Shown piece by piece: positions 8,164 to 17,547 of a DNA stretch of 64,000 nt. The DNA is taken from NCBI GenBank assembly GCA_017412605.1, contig JAFPWY010000010.1, positions 296,518 to 360,517 of the forward strand, in the 5' to 3' direction. Both the position numbers and the translations under genes were made by a program. Each line of letters begins with the position of its first letter. Positions within the stretch are counted from its first letter, which is position 1. Source of the DNA: Fibrobacter sp. Its GTDB lineage: Bacteria; Fibrobacterota; Fibrobacteria; Fibrobacterales; Fibrobacteraceae. The notes under the pieces are model-generated. The model was not told the DNA's origin. It searched no databases and worked only from the letters and a program-made list of their open reading frames with translations.

Positions 8164-9849
8164 ATGGATATTCCCGAATCTTCGAATTTTGTGCAGGACA
8201 TCATCGTCAACGACCTCAAGACGGGCAAGCGCACCAAGGTGCATACCCGTTTCCCGCCGGAGCCGAACGGCTACATCCACATCGGACATGCGAAGTCCAT
8301 CTGCCTGAACTTCGGCACGGCAAACAAGTACAAGGATTTTGGCGGCATCACGAACCTGCGCTTCGACGATACGAACCCCACCAAGGAAGACGTGGAATAC
8401 GTCGATTCCATCCGCGAAGACGTGAAGTGGCTCGGTTTTGAATGGAAAGGCGGCGAATACTTCGCGAGCGACTACTACGACCAGATTTACGCCTTTGCCG
8501 AAAAGCTGATTGAAATGGGCAAGGCCTACGTGGAAGATTTGACCCGCGACGAGATGCAGGAATACCGCGGCAACGACGCCGGCAAGCCGAGCCGTCCGAG
8601 CCCCTACCGCGATCGCAGCGTTGAAGAGAATATGAAACTCTTCCGCGAGATGCGCGACGGCAAGTATGCCGACGGCGAGAAGTGCCTCCGTGCGAAGGTG
8701 GACCTTTCTAGCCCGAACATGAACATGCGCGATCCGGTCATCTACCGCATCAAGCATTGCACGCACCATCGCACCGGCGACAAGTGGTGCATCTACCCGA
8801 TGTACGACTTTGCGCACCCGCTCAGCGACTGGATCGAAGGCATCACGCACTCCATCTGTACGCTCGAATTCGAAGCGCATCGCCCGCTGTACGACTGGTT
8901 CCTGATCGAGCTCGGTCTCGACAACCGTCCGCAGCAGATTGAATTTGCCCGCCTGAACCTGACCTACACCATGATGAGCAAGAGAAAGCTCCTTGAACTG
9001 GTGGAGACGAAGGCCGTGTTGGGCTGGAACGACCCGCGTATGCCGACGGTCTGCGGTTACCGCCGCCGTGGCTTCACGCCGAGTTCCATCCGCGAGTTCT
9101 GCGACCGCATCGGCGTTTCGAAGGCCGATTCCATGGTCGACGTGAACCTCCTGTACTTCTGCATCCGCGAAGAACTGAACAAGACGGCGAACCGCGTGAT
9201 GGCCGTGATTGACCCGGTGAAACTCGTGATTGACAACTGGGAAGACGGCAAGGTCGAGATGATCGAAGTCGAGAACAACCCGAACGACGAAACTGCCGGC
9301 AAGCGCCAGGTTCCGTTCGGCAAGGAACTCTACATCGAAGCCGATGACTTCATGGAAGAACCGCCGAAGAAGTACTTCCGCCTGAAGCCGGACGGAGAAG
9401 TCCGCCTGAAGGGCGCCTACTTCGTGACCTGCAAGAGTGTTGAGAAGGACGCCAACGGCAAGGTGACGGTCATCCACTGCGAATATGACCCGCAGAGCAA
9501 GGGTGGCGAGACTCCCGATGGCCGCAAGGTCAAGGGCACCATTCACTGGGTTTCTGCGGCACACGCCGTGGATGCCGAAGTGCGCCTCATCAATAACCTG
9601 TTCACGCTCGAAGATCCGGCTGCGGTTCCCGAGGGCGAAGACTGGCACGATTACCTGAACCCGGAATCCATGGTCGTGAAGCAGGCCAAGGTGGAACCGA
9701 GCCTCGCGAACGCCAAGCTCGAAGACCGCTTCCAGTTCATGCGCCAGGGCTACTTCTGCCTGGACAGCGAAGATTCCAAGCCGGGCCACCTTGTGTTTAA
9801 CAGGACTGTCGATCTGAAGGACAGTTTTGCAAAGCAGGTGAATAAGTAA
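8164..9849 (+). CDS. glnS: Glutaminyl-tRNA synthetase
   Basis: A 561-residue class I aminoacyl-tRNA synthetase that charges tRNA-Gln. The ATP site motif [15 protein letters not shown] includes HIGH at residues 39-42, and the KMSKS loop appears as MMSKRK at residues 270-275. The CP1 region and the C-terminal anticodon-binding beta barrels (from about residue 340) are present and complete. GlnS rather than GltX is indicated by [40 protein letters not shown] (cut here for length) and C-terminal [15 protein letters not shown] end. It starts 48 bases after cysK. The only tRNA in the window is tRNA-Gln at 32098, 22 kb away. Presence of glnS implies direct glutaminylation, though this does not exclude the amidotransferase route. 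Confidence 0.97.
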   Translation: MDIPESSNFVQDIIVNDLKTGKRTKVHTRFPPEPNGYIHIGHAKSICLNFGTANKYKDFGGITNLRFDDTNPTKEDVEYVDSIREDVKWLGFEWKGGEYFASDYYDQIYAFAEKLIEMGKAYVEDLTRDEMQEYRGNDAGKPSRPSPYRDRSVEENMKLFREMRDGKYADGEKCLRAKVDLSSPNMNMRDPVIYRIKHCTHHRTGDKWCIYPMYDFAHPLSDWIEGITHSICTLEFEAHRPLYDWFLIELGLDNRPQQIEFARLNLTYTMMSKRKLLELVETKAVLGWNDPRMPTVCGYRRRGFTPSSIREFCDRIGVSKADSMVDVNLLYFCIREELNKTANRVMAVIDPVKLVIDNWEDGKVEMIEVENNPNDETAGKRQVPFGKELYIEADDFMEEPPKKYFRLKPDGEVRLKGAYFVTCKSVEKDANGKVTVIHCEYDPQSKGGETPDGRKVKGTIHWVSAAHAVDAEVRLINNLFTLEDPAAVPEGEDWHDYLNPESMVVKQAKVEPSLANAKLEDRFQFMRQGYFCLDSEDSKPGHLVFNRTVDLKDSFAKQVNK

Positions 9850-9954
9850 TTCGAATTATAACGCATCGCGATACGGCGTTGCGCGCCCTCTCACGTACGC
9901 TTAGTATGCTACGAGGGCTCGCGCCTTGTCTCGCTCGGTTCTAATTCGAATTAT
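9847..9954. repeat. Intergenic palindromic element bounded by TAATTCGAATTAT
   Basis: The palindrome TAATTCGAATTAT occurs at 9847-9859 (starting in the glnS stop codon) and again at 9942-9954. Between them lies a GC-rich block with the inverted pair GCGCGCCCTC (9891-9900 region) and GAGGGCTCGCGC (9912-9924 region). The whole resembles a small mobile or REP-type unit. No coding potential was seen in it. Confidence 0.6.
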
Positions 9955-10014
9955 GATCAGGTTGTTTGCTGTAAAGTGTTAAAACTTCGCAATGCTGCTT
10001 GTTTGAAACAAACT

Positions 10015-10039
10015 AAAGGGTGGCCTTGTGCCACCTTTT
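10015..10039 (+). terminator. Rho-independent terminator after glnS
   Basis: GGTGGC (10019-10024), loop CTTGT, GCCACC (10030-10035) followed by TTTT, with AAAG upstream pairing to the T run. It would end the cysK-glnS transcript before the FISUMP gene, whose likely TATATT box starts directly behind it. Confidence 0.8.
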
Positions 10040-10078
10040 AATATATATTTAGAAAAGAATCGAATAGGGAAATTCTCA

Positions 10079-11536
10079 ATGAAGGGGCAAATGAATTTTA
10101 AGATATTGGCACCGTGTGCGTTTGCTGCGCTGGTGCTGGCGGCGTGTTCCGATGACGGCTCGTCGTCGCTCGATTACCCTGAAGCGGAATCTAGCAGCTC
10201 CGTGGAAAGTTCTTCCGATGAAGCTTCTAGCAGTTCCGTCGTGAAATCGAGTAGTTCTGTGTCTAGCAGTTCTGTATCGAGCAGTTCGGTAGAAGAATCC
10301 AGCAGTTCGCAGGAACCCGAGAGTTCGAGCAGCGAGCAAGTGTTTATCGACGAACGCGATGGACAGGCTTACCGGTACGTGGTCATCGGGGAACAGACCT
10401 GGATGGCGCAGAACCTGAACTACACGGATACTGCCACGAAATATTCGTATAATTATACCCCGGACATTGCCGACCCCACTATAGGGCGCTACTATTGGGA
10501 CCAAGATGCGAAAGTCTCGTGCCCCGCGGGTTGGCATCTTCCGAGATTTATGGATTTCAGCAAGCTGGTGACAACTGTTGGCGGGCCGGATTCTGCGGGC
10601 AAGTTGCTGCGGTCAGTCGACGCCTGGTACGATAGGCAGGGCGATACGGACATTTATGGTTTTGCCGCGACTCCCACGGGAATGAGATGTAGCGGAGGGT
10701 CCAATACGAAAGCCATATACATGTCGGCAGACTATGCCCAGTACGGTGGCCTGTATTCCTTTAACCTGGAAGCAGAAAAACCGGTGGAATGGAAGGACAA
10801 TAGCGGTGGCTGCTACATGGCCGTAAGGTGCGTGAAGGATGACGATTTCTATAAGGTGATTCCTGATTCTGCGGATGTCGCGCAGCAGGAACCTTGCAAG
10901 ACGCAAGAAGAAGACGACTGCGAATACGGGACACTCAAGGATAGCCGCGACAACCGTGAATACAAGACTGTCGTGATAGGTGATCAGACATGGATGGCGG
11001 AAAACCTGAGGATTGATTATCCGGAAGGGGCGCTATGCATGAAGGATGACAAGGATACCTGTGCCAAGTACGGATATGGATATACCTGGGCTGCTGCCAT
11101 GGACTACTTGGGCAAGTATTCCGATGACGCTGTCGGCTGTGGCAATGATTCATATTGCACAAGAGCGAGAGATGTTCGTGGAATTTGCCCAGAAGGCTGG
11201 CATTTGCCGGATTTGGCTGAATTCCAGACTATGCTCTACGCAGTCAATGAACGGCATTCCGGGAATAGCAACTTGAAGGCGTCTAACTTGTGGCAGAATG
11301 ATTCTAGAACCGTTGAAAGTGCTTTCCGTGATAAATACGGATTTTCGCTGATGCCTGGCGGGATGGTTCTGCCACCCGTCTTCAATAATCAGCAAACAGG
11401 CAGTTCCACATGTCTTTGGGCTTCTTACGACGTTTCTCCGCGTTATGCCTACCATTTGTATGTTGACAGGACCTATGCGCTTATGGAGAAGAACGAAAAA
11501 CTTTACGGTTGTTACGTTCGCTGCATAAAGGACTAA
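10079..11536 (+). CDS. FISUMP-domain lipoprotein with two paralogous domains
   Basis: A 485-residue lipoprotein. Signal peptide with lipobox L20-A21-A22-C23, then a serine-rich linker of about 60 residues (repeats of SSSS). Two copies of the Fibrobacter succinogenes major paralogous domain (TIGR02145) follow. The first begins DGQAYRYVVIGEQTWMAQNL near residue 100; the second begins NREYKTVVIGDQTWMAENLR near residue 300. Each contains a CPAGWHLP or CPEGWHLP block and ends in a CYxxVRCVKD or CYVRCIKD block, so the cysteines are conserved. ATG at 10079 follows AGGGA; ATG at 10091 is an alternative. The stop is eight bases from the stop of the convergent cotH gene. Surface exposure is likely; the molecular role of FISUMP domains is not known to me. 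Confidence 0.93.
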   Translation: MKGQMNFKILAPCAFAALVLAACSDDGSSSLDYPEAESSSSVESSSDEASSSSVVKSSSSVSSSSVSSSSVEESSSSQEPESSSSEQVFIDERDGQAYRYVVIGEQTWMAQNLNYTDTATKYSYNYTPDIADPTIGRYYWDQDAKVSCPAGWHLPRFMDFSKLVTTVGGPDSAGKLLRSVDAWYDRQGDTDIYGFAATPTGMRCSGGSNTKAIYMSADYAQYGGLYSFNLEAEKPVEWKDNSGGCYMAVRCVKDDDFYKVIPDSADVAQQEPCKTQEEDDCEYGTLKDSRDNREYKTVVIGDQTWMAENLRIDYPEGALCMKDDKDTCAKYGYGYTWAAAMDYLGKYSDDAVGCGNDSYCTRARDVRGICPEGWHLPDLAEFQTMLYAVNERHSGNSNLKASNLWQNDSRTVESAFRDKYGFSLMPGGMVLPPVFNNQQTGSSTCLWASYDVSPRYAYHLYVDRTYALMEKNEKLYGCYVRCIKD

Positions 11537-11544
11537 CTTTATTT

Positions 11545-13422
11545 TTACCGGCTGATCATCTTGCCGTTCAGTGTAGCGAGCCAGTGCTGATTGCGTGCTG
11601 CGCGCGGAATCTGGAACGACTGCGTTCCGGCGCGGATTTGCTTTTCGAAGAGAACGTTGCCGTTGAAGTCTACGAGCCTGAACATGCCACCTCTTTCGCT
11701 CTGGACGGTAATCCTGTTTTCGTTGAGAGTGTAGAAGTTCTGTTTTCTTATTTCCTGATGGCCTATGATGGCGTCTCTCCCAGGATTTGAGCTGCTTGAA
11801 GATGATGAAAACCTTGAATGGCTTGACGGACCCGGACTGCTACTGGATGAACTCGGAGTAGTCGGCTTGTCATCGTCGTCGTTGTCTTTGTCGTAATAGC
11901 CCCAATCGTCGATGATGAGCGCTTCGGTTGCCAAGGGGGAGGCGGGCTCGCTAAAACTCATCTGCTGGTCTATCCATGCGAATCTATCCTTGACATATTT
12001 GCGCAGATGCTCGATTTCGGCATCCCACGTGGGCTCGTTGTAGTAGTTCATCTTCATGCCCATGCAACCCATGCTCCAGCCGCCCATGTTCCAGCCGTTG
12101 TTGTTCCCGCCGTTGTTGTTCCCGCCATTATTGTTGCCGGATTCCATCGGGTCGGCGTCGCAGGTGCCGCTAGACTGGCCCAGGTTCGGCCAGCGTTCGA
12201 AATTGCGATTGGCCGCATTCTTGAGGACGGTCTTGAGTGAGTCTATGAAGTGGTCGATGTTCTTGGTGTGCCACACGCCACTGCGGAGCTCTGCCCAACG
12301 AGCCTTGTATTTTTGCTGGAAGGTGTTGTTGCTCCAGATGTTCTGGATCCACTTGGCGACAAACCATTCGTTCATGCCAAAAGCGAAGCCTCCGTCATTT
12401 GCACTCTGCGGAATACGCCAACCGTCGGCCTTTTCGCCCCCGACACGCTGGTAGGCGCCGAATGCCAAGTTGAAGTCCCACGGTGCACCGAGCTGGAGCT
12501 TGCCTCCCTTGCTGTCCTTGTCCTTGAACATGTAGAAACTGCAGATGTAGGCGTCGGTGTTGTTGGTGACATCTTCGTGGATGATGTAGTCCGTTGCTGC
12601 TTCAATATCCAGAATGTCGAGGCAACCGTTGGTGGTGATGTCGCCTTGGTCGCATTTTTGCTCGATGGAGTTGAAGAAGTTTTGGATATACTGCTGCTGT
12701 TCCTTGGTGGTGTTTTCCTTTTTCGGAGAACGCATCACGACAGGGGAGCCGTCCTTGCTCTTGAAACCTTCCTTGTCTAGCCCCTGCGTAGAGTTGTTGT
12801 CCACCTTGTCGACGCTCAGCACGTAACCGCCGGTCACGTCGTCGCCGCTGATATCTTCGTCCTTGAGTTTCGCGATATGCACACGGGCTTTAGCACGTTT
12901 GATTTTTTCAAGCAACAGGTACACGCCCTTGTATTGCCCGTTCAGGTAGAGTTCAAAAAATTTGAAACGGGAACTGTAGCGACCCGTGCGCTGGTAGAGC
13001 CAGTAGGCGAGCGCATTGCGGATGAGCGTCTTGTCGACATACGGCCCGTGGAACACCCAGTCGGCGCTCTTGGGCATGCCTAAAACCTTGAGGCTCGTGT
13101 CGTGGCAGGCTGTGTCGGCGACGTTCGTGCAGGGGCGCGCCTTGAGTTCGATTCCGTAACCCTTTTTGGGGAAGTCAGCGGATGTCTGCCCGCGGATCTT
13201 GATGCCGATGTTGTATTTTTCGCCCTTGGAACTGTCGGCAATGCTGTTCGTGCCTTTGTCCAGAATGCTCATGGTGGCGGGAATCTTGTCGGCACCCTTC
13301 TGGAGCGCTTGCCCGTTTTGAGTGTTCACGATAACCAGTGGCAGATCATAAGACTGCGCAAAAACCGGAATCGCCATGGCTAGGACGATGCCATAGAAGA
13401 AAATTTTTGATTTGTAGAACAT
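11545..13422 (-). CDS. CotH-like kinase protein 1 of 4, exported
   Basis: A 625-residue secreted protein. A signal peptide ends at FAQ (residue 23). The CotH kinase-like domain (about 25-420) has IKIRGQTSADFPKKGYGIEL, GPYVDKTLIRNALAYWLYQ, ELYLNGQYKGVYLLLEKIKR and GAPWDFNLAFG, which are the hallmark blocks. A variable insert near residue 430 carries NNGG repeats and Met/Gly-rich sequence. A Pro/Ser-rich linker (TPSSSSSSPGPSS) leads to a C-terminal 55-residue domain ending NGKMISR that all four neighbours share and that resembles a sorting domain. ATG at 13422 follows AAGGAG. Its leader matches those of copies 2 and 3. CotH proteins phosphorylate proteins; what this one modifies is unknown. It is the most diverged of the four. 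Confidence 0.93.
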   Translation of the reverse strand: MFYKSKIFFYGIVLAMAIPVFAQSYDLPLVIVNTQNGQALQKGADKIPATMSILDKGTNSIADSSKGEKYNIGIKIRGQTSADFPKKGYGIELKARPCTNVADTACHDTSLKVLGMPKSADWVFHGPYVDKTLIRNALAYWLYQRTGRYSSRFKFFELYLNGQYKGVYLLLEKIKRAKARVHIAKLKDEDISGDDVTGGYVLSVDKVDNNSTQGLDKEGFKSKDGSPVVMRSPKKENTTKEQQQYIQNFFNSIEQKCDQGDITTNGCLDILDIEAATDYIIHEDVTNNTDAYICSFYMFKDKDSKGGKLQLGAPWDFNLAFGAYQRVGGEKADGWRIPQSANDGGFAFGMNEWFVAKWIQNIWSNNTFQQKYKARWAELRSGVWHTKNIDHFIDSLKTVLKNAANRNFERWPNLGQSSGTCDADPMESGNNNGGNNNGGNNNGWNMGGWSMGCMGMKMNYYNEPTWDAEIEHLRKYVKDRFAWIDQQMSFSEPASPLATEALIIDDWGYYDKDNDDDDKPTTPSSSSSSPGPSSHSRFSSSSSSSNPGRDAIIGHQEIRKQNFYTLNENRITVQSERGGMFRLVDFNGNVLFEKQIRAGTQSFQIPRAARNQHWLATLNGKMISR

Positions 13423-13466
13423 ATTATACTCCTTAACCTAACTCCATATAATAATCTATATAATTT
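13423..13466 (-). promoter_or_regulatory. Conserved promoter and leader of cotH copy 1
   Basis: On the minus strand AAATTATATAGATT (13466-13453) is followed by ATGG and AAGGAGTATAATATG. The same order, with the TATATAG box 29-32 bases before the start codon, precedes copies 2 (15372-15385) and 3 (17369-17382). It probably is a -10 box with a leader of about 20-25 bases. Confidence 0.6.
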
Positions 13467-13567
13467 AATAGGTGGAGTATGCATTTATTACAGATTATGC
13501 GCTATAAGCGTTGATTCTTTAACATCCGCCAATTTCTTCAAAAAATGGCGAAATTTTAAGAATTTGG

Positions 13568-15340
13568 CTATCTGTTCAGCATCTTTCCGTTGAGGGTTGC
13601 TATCCAGTGCTTGTTCCTTGCCTTGGACGGAATCTTCAGCGTCGTGAGCCCGGCCTTGATGCGGGTCTTGTATAGAACTGAGCCGTTCAAATCCATAAGG
13701 GCGAAGGAGCCTCCAACGCTTGTGTGGACTTCGAGATGGTCGCCATTTATGGCAAAGAAATTCGTCGGGGAGAGCCTGCTGAAATCATCGGAATGGATAT
13801 GCAGCCAATTTGTATCGCCCATTTCTGCTCGCCAATCGGGTTCATGGATGATGGGCTCGAATACTACAGGGCTTGCAGGTTCCGTAAAACCGAGCTGCTC
13901 GTCCATCCATTTCATTTTTTCTTTCATTTTCGTGCGGACGTGTTCGAATTCGCCGTCCCAGGTGTCTGCATTGTATCCGCCCATAGCCATTCTCATTTCT
14001 GCTAAATAAGAGGGTCTATTGCAGTATTTTATGGGTTCCGGGTCATCTTCATAGGTTCCGGTAGCTTCTCCTAGATTTGGCCAGCGTTTGAAGTTTCTGT
14101 CGGCGGCGCTTTTGAGGTATGTCTTCATGGAATCCAGGTAGGCGTCTATGGTCTTGGTGTGCCAAACTCCGCTACGGAGCTCCGCCCACCGCTTTGACAC
14201 TTCAATCTGGAAAATGCTGTCCTTCCACATCTCAAAAACCCAATTTGACTGATTCCAACTTAAACTAGAAGCATAGATTGCGTAGAGCTTTTCGATTATC
14301 CAGATGTTGTCGTATTGGTATTGGGAACTTTTGGTGGAGTCGGTTCCATTTTTTTCATCGTTGCTACTTTCTGGTGTATGCCAATTTTTGAAGGCTAGAG
14401 AGAAACCCCATGGTGGACCGAGTGTTATTTTGCCAGTGGTCTTATTGCCTTGATCGTTCGTTTTATCCTTGGGTTTGTACATGAAGAAATTAGTTATATA
14501 GGTATCTATATTTTGGGTGAGTTCTTCAAGTAATATGTAATCTACTGCGGATGCTACATCCACGTAGTTTTCGTATCCGCTCCCGTTTTTGCCGTCCTTG
14601 TATAGAGCTCCAAGTTCGTTCAAATAATTTTGTATGTATTCTTCCTGCTCTTTTGCCACTTTATCTTTTTTGGGATAGCGCAAGATGACTTTTGTTCCAT
14701 CAGATGTCTTGAACCCTAATTCTTTGTTTCTGGGGCTCGGATCCTTGTAATCGAATGTCCAAATGTAGCCGCCGGTAAGGTCGTCGCCTTCGATGTCCGT
14801 TTCTTTAAGTTTGCTCACGTTGACGCGGTATTTGCCGCGCTTGATTCTTTCGATAAGCACATAGACACCGCGATAGACCCCGTTGATGTACAGATCGAAG
14901 TGCTTTGTGCGAGGGCTGTAACGGCCTGTTTGCCGAAAGAGCCAGTGGCCAAACGAGTTCCTTACCATGCTTTTATCGACATAAGGCCCGTGCAAGACCC
15001 AGTCGTCGGAGGGTGGGAGGCCTAGAAGGCTCGCATTTATGTCTTTGCCCGTCGAATCGTGGAATTCGATGGTATAGTTTAGCTTGGGGAAATTCGCCGA
15101 AAGTCCCCCGCGGACCTTGATGCCTATTTCGTATGGGGTGGCTTTGGAACTGTCGACTACGTTGTTTGTTTTCCCGTCTAGGACTCTTATTGTAGCGGGC
15201 AGTTTTTCGGTAACCCTGTTGTCAAGGCATCGTTGTTTGGTATCAATAAATATAATGGGCGAATCGTATGTTTGTGCAAATACCGGAATCACCATAGCTA
15301 AGATGAAGCCATAGAAAAAACTATTCAATTTGCAGAACAT
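13568..15340 (-). CDS. CotH-like kinase protein 2 of 4, exported
   Basis: A 590-residue secreted protein. Signal peptide to FAQ (residue 23), then a CotH domain with IGIKVRGGLSANFPKLNYTIE, GPYVDKSMVRNSFGHWLFRQ, LYINGVYRGVYVLIERIKR and LGPPWGFSLAF. Note PPWGF where the others have PPWDF or APWDF: the aspartate expected in this metal-binding block is replaced by glycine, so this copy may be impaired as a kinase. The Met/Gly-rich inserts of copies 3 and 4 are nearly absent (short MRMAMGGY). The C-terminal domain from about 535 ends NGKMLNR. ATG at 15340 follows AAGGAG; upstream in-frame starts would spoil the signal peptide. Confidence 0.92.
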   Translation of the reverse strand: MFCKLNSFFYGFILAMVIPVFAQTYDSPIIFIDTKQRCLDNRVTEKLPATIRVLDGKTNNVVDSSKATPYEIGIKVRGGLSANFPKLNYTIEFHDSTGKDINASLLGLPPSDDWVLHGPYVDKSMVRNSFGHWLFRQTGRYSPRTKHFDLYINGVYRGVYVLIERIKRGKYRVNVSKLKETDIEGDDLTGGYIWTFDYKDPSPRNKELGFKTSDGTKVILRYPKKDKVAKEQEEYIQNYLNELGALYKDGKNGSGYENYVDVASAVDYILLEELTQNIDTYITNFFMYKPKDKTNDQGNKTTGKITLGPPWGFSLAFKNWHTPESSNDEKNGTDSTKSSQYQYDNIWIIEKLYAIYASSLSWNQSNWVFEMWKDSIFQIEVSKRWAELRSGVWHTKTIDAYLDSMKTYLKSAADRNFKRWPNLGEATGTYEDDPEPIKYCNRPSYLAEMRMAMGGYNADTWDGEFEHVRTKMKEKMKWMDEQLGFTEPASPVVFEPIIHEPDWRAEMGDTNWLHIHSDDFSRLSPTNFFAINGDHLEVHTSVGGSFALMDLNGSVLYKTRIKAGLTTLKIPSKARNKHWIATLNGKMLNR

Positions 15341-15371
15341 ATTATACTCCTTGACCAAACCCCATATAAAG

Positions 15372-15385
15372 AATCTATATAATTT
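15372..15385 (-). promoter_or_regulatory. Conserved promoter element of cotH copy 2
   Basis: AAATTATATAGATT on the minus strand, 32 bases before the ATG at 15340, identical to the element before copy 1. Confidence 0.6.
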
Positions 15386-15401
15386 TTGCCGCTGGAATTG
15401 C

Positions 15402-15435
15402 AAAAAAGAGGGACTTCCCGTTTTGGGGGAAGTCC
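15402..15435 (-). terminator. Rho-independent terminator of cotH copy 3
   Basis: On the minus strand GGACTTCCC, loop of seven, GGGAAGTCC (15435-15411), then CTCTTTTTTG. It separates copy 3 from copy 2, so the genes are at least partly transcribed apart. Confidence 0.85.
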
Positions 15436-15462
15436 TTCTGGTTTGCTCGAATCTAAACTTGG

Positions 15463-17340
15463 CTACCTGTTCAACATCTTGCCGTTGAGGGTCGCAATCC
15501 AGTGCTTGTTCCTTGCCTTGGACGGAATCTTCAGCGTCGTGAGCCCGGCCTTGATGCGGGTCTTGTACAGAACCGTGCCGTTCAGGTCGAGAAGGGCGAA
15601 TGTTCCACCCAGAGTTGTCTGGACGTCGATGTGGTCGCCATTCACGGCAAAGAAGTTCATCGGGGCCAGCCTGCTGAAATCGTCCATGTACAGCGGCTTC
15701 GGAATGGTGTCGTTGTTGTCGCCTTGCTGCTTCGTGGAATCCGCAACCTCGACATCGGTATCGGTATCAACATCAACATCGGCAGTGTCCTTGTCGTGCT
15801 GCCAGTCAGGCTCGTGGATTGAAGGATCGACAGGCTCTGTAACCACCGGATTTGCCGGTTCCGTAAATCCAAACTTCTGGTCCATCCACTGCATTCTTTC
15901 TTTCATTTTTGTGCGGAGATGTTCCACTTCGCCGTCCCAGGTATTGGCGTTGTTGCCGCCCATGCCCATCTTCATGCCGGAACTTCCGCTGCCGTTACAG
16001 TATTTCATCGGCTCCGGATCGGTATCGCCCTGGCCGCTGTTTTGTCCCAGGTTCGGCCAGCGCTTGAAGTTTCTGTCGGCGGCGTTTTTCAGGTAGGTCT
16101 TCATGGAATCCAGATAGGCGTCCATGACTTTGGTGTGCCAAACGCCACTGCGGAGTTCTGCCCAGCGTTTTTTCATTTCGCTCTGGTAATCGCTTCTCTT
16201 CCACAGTCCGATGAGCCAGTTCGGGGCTTTCAAGCTACCCATGCCGCCCATGCCGCCGCCAAAGCCGAAACCGCCCATGCCGCCGCCGCCCATGCCTCCT
16301 TTGCTTTCAATTTGCCAGCTGTTGCCTCCGCCGCCCATGCCCATCATGCCGCCATTGCTCATGGCGAGGTTGAAGTCCCACGGCGGGCCAAGGGTCACTT
16401 TGCCTTCCTTGAATTCCTTGCCATTCTTGCCGCCCTTGTCTTTGGGCTTGTACAAGAAGAAACTGCACCAGTAGGAGTCGCCATTGTTGGTGATTTCTTG
16501 ATGCAAGACGTAGTCGACGGCAGAAGCGAGATCCACGTATTTATCGTATCCGTCACCGTTTTTGCCGTTCATGAACAGCGCTTCGAGGTCGTTCAGATAC
16601 TTCTTCAGGTATTCTTCCTGCTGCTTCTGGATGTTTGCTTTCTTGGGGTAGTGCAAAATGACGTTCAGACCGTCGGAGGTGTTGAAACCTTCGGCTTCGA
16701 TGCCGCCCTGGTTGTTGCTGCCGCCACCACCTGTGTTGGTGCCGACTTTGTCGAATGCCCAAAGGTAGCCGCCAGTTAGGCTGTCGCCTGCAATGTCGGT
16801 TTCTTTAAGCTTGCTGATATTCACGCGGTATTTGCCGCGTTTGATTTTTTCAACCATCACATACACACCACGGTACACTCCGTTGATGTAGAGGTCGAAA
16901 TGCTTGGTGCGCGGAGCGTAACGGCCTGCCTGCCTAAAGAGCCAGTAGGCGAGTGCGTTGCGCAACATGCTCTTGTCTACATAGGGGCCGTGCAGCACCC
17001 AGTCGTCGCTGGGCGGGAGCCCGAACATGCTCACGTCCGTGCCTTCGCCCTTATCGTCGCGAATCTCGATGCTGTAGCCAGGCTTGGGGAACATGGCAGA
17101 AGACTGACCACGGACCTTGATGCCGATGTCGTAGAGGGTTCCCTTGGCGCTGTCTGCGACATTGTTTGTTGCCCCGTCCAGCACTTTCATGGTGGCGGGA
17201 ATCTTTTCGGTGACTTTGTTGTCAAGACATTTTTGCTTGGTGTCAATGAAAATCGCAGGTAGATCGATGGTCTGCGCGAACAACGGGATTACCATGGCAA
17301 AGATAAAGCCATAGAAAATAATTTTGGGTTTGCTAAACAT
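15463..17340 (-). CDS. CotH-like kinase protein 3 of 4, exported
   Basis: A 625-residue secreted protein with signal peptide to FAQ (about residue 23). The CotH domain shows IGIKVRGQSSAMFPKPGYSIE, GPYVDKSMLRNALAYWLFRQ, LYINGVYRGVYVMVEKIKR and LGPPWDFNLAM. Two low-complexity insertions break the domain: GGMMGMGGGGNSW with GGMGGGGMGGFGFGGG near residue 350, and SSGMKMGMGGNN near 470. A D/T/V-rich acidic linker (DVDVDTDTDVEV) precedes the C-terminal sorting-like domain, which is residue-for-residue nearly the same as in copy 2. ATG at 17340 follows AAGGAG. In this copy alone the ATGG of the leader is in frame and would add nine residues (MVFGQGEYM); the shorter form gives the better signal peptide. 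Confidence 0.93.
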   Translation of the reverse strand: MFSKPKIIFYGFIFAMVIPLFAQTIDLPAIFIDTKQKCLDNKVTEKIPATMKVLDGATNNVADSAKGTLYDIGIKVRGQSSAMFPKPGYSIEIRDDKGEGTDVSMFGLPPSDDWVLHGPYVDKSMLRNALAYWLFRQAGRYAPRTKHFDLYINGVYRGVYVMVEKIKRGKYRVNISKLKETDIAGDSLTGGYLWAFDKVGTNTGGGGSNNQGGIEAEGFNTSDGLNVILHYPKKANIQKQQEEYLKKYLNDLEALFMNGKNGDGYDKYVDLASAVDYVLHQEITNNGDSYWCSFFLYKPKDKGGKNGKEFKEGKVTLGPPWDFNLAMSNGGMMGMGGGGNSWQIESKGGMGGGGMGGFGFGGGMGGMGSLKAPNWLIGLWKRSDYQSEMKKRWAELRSGVWHTKVMDAYLDSMKTYLKNAADRNFKRWPNLGQNSGQGDTDPEPMKYCNGSGSSGMKMGMGGNNANTWDGEVEHLRTKMKERMQWMDQKFGFTEPANPVVTEPVDPSIHEPDWQHDKDTADVDVDTDTDVEVADSTKQQGDNNDTIPKPLYMDDFSRLAPMNFFAVNGDHIDVQTTLGGTFALLDLNGTVLYKTRIKAGLTTLKIPSKARNKHWIATLNGKMLNR

Positions 17341-17368
17341 ATACTCTCCTTGGCCAAACACCATTAAT

Positions 17369-17382
17369 AATCTATATGATTT
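17369..17382 (-). promoter_or_regulatory. Conserved promoter element of cotH copy 3
   Basis: AAATCATATAGATT on the minus strand, 29 bases before the ATG at 17340, one base different from the elements of copies 1 and 2. Confidence 0.55.
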
Positions 17383-17483
17383 GCCGGGAGACATTTATAT
17401 TTGTCGATGAACACTTGCTTTTTGCGTTGTCAATGTTGACATTTTTGTTTTTTAGAAAAAAGCTGAAATTTCGCTTTTTTAGC

Positions 17484-17524
17484 CCCAAAAAAAAGAAGGA
17501 CCGCCTACTTGGGCTGCCCTTCTT
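17484..17524 (-). terminator. Rho-independent terminator of cotH copy 4
   Basis: On the minus strand AAGAAGG (17524-17518), loop of 18 that itself can pair partly, CCTTCTT (17499-17493), then a run of T. It ends the copy 4 transcript before copy 3. Confidence 0.75.
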
Positions 17525-17547
17525 GGCTATCTCAAACTAAAGAATGG

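Noticed and set aside
8149..9789. A 546-residue frame opposite glnS
   Set aside because: It mirrors the codon pattern of glnS on the other strand; it has Val/Ala/Leu-rich composition and no recognisable domain.
13423..13440. Short upstream reading frames beginning with the conserved ATGG in the cotH leaders
   Set aside because: The ATGG is kept, but the frames differ in all three copies (four codons, eight codons, and in frame), so a conserved leader peptide is not supported.
13525..13556. Inverted pair CGCCA and TGGCG as a terminator for cotH copy 2
   Set aside because: Five pairs with a long loop and no T run on the minus strand; too weak to call.
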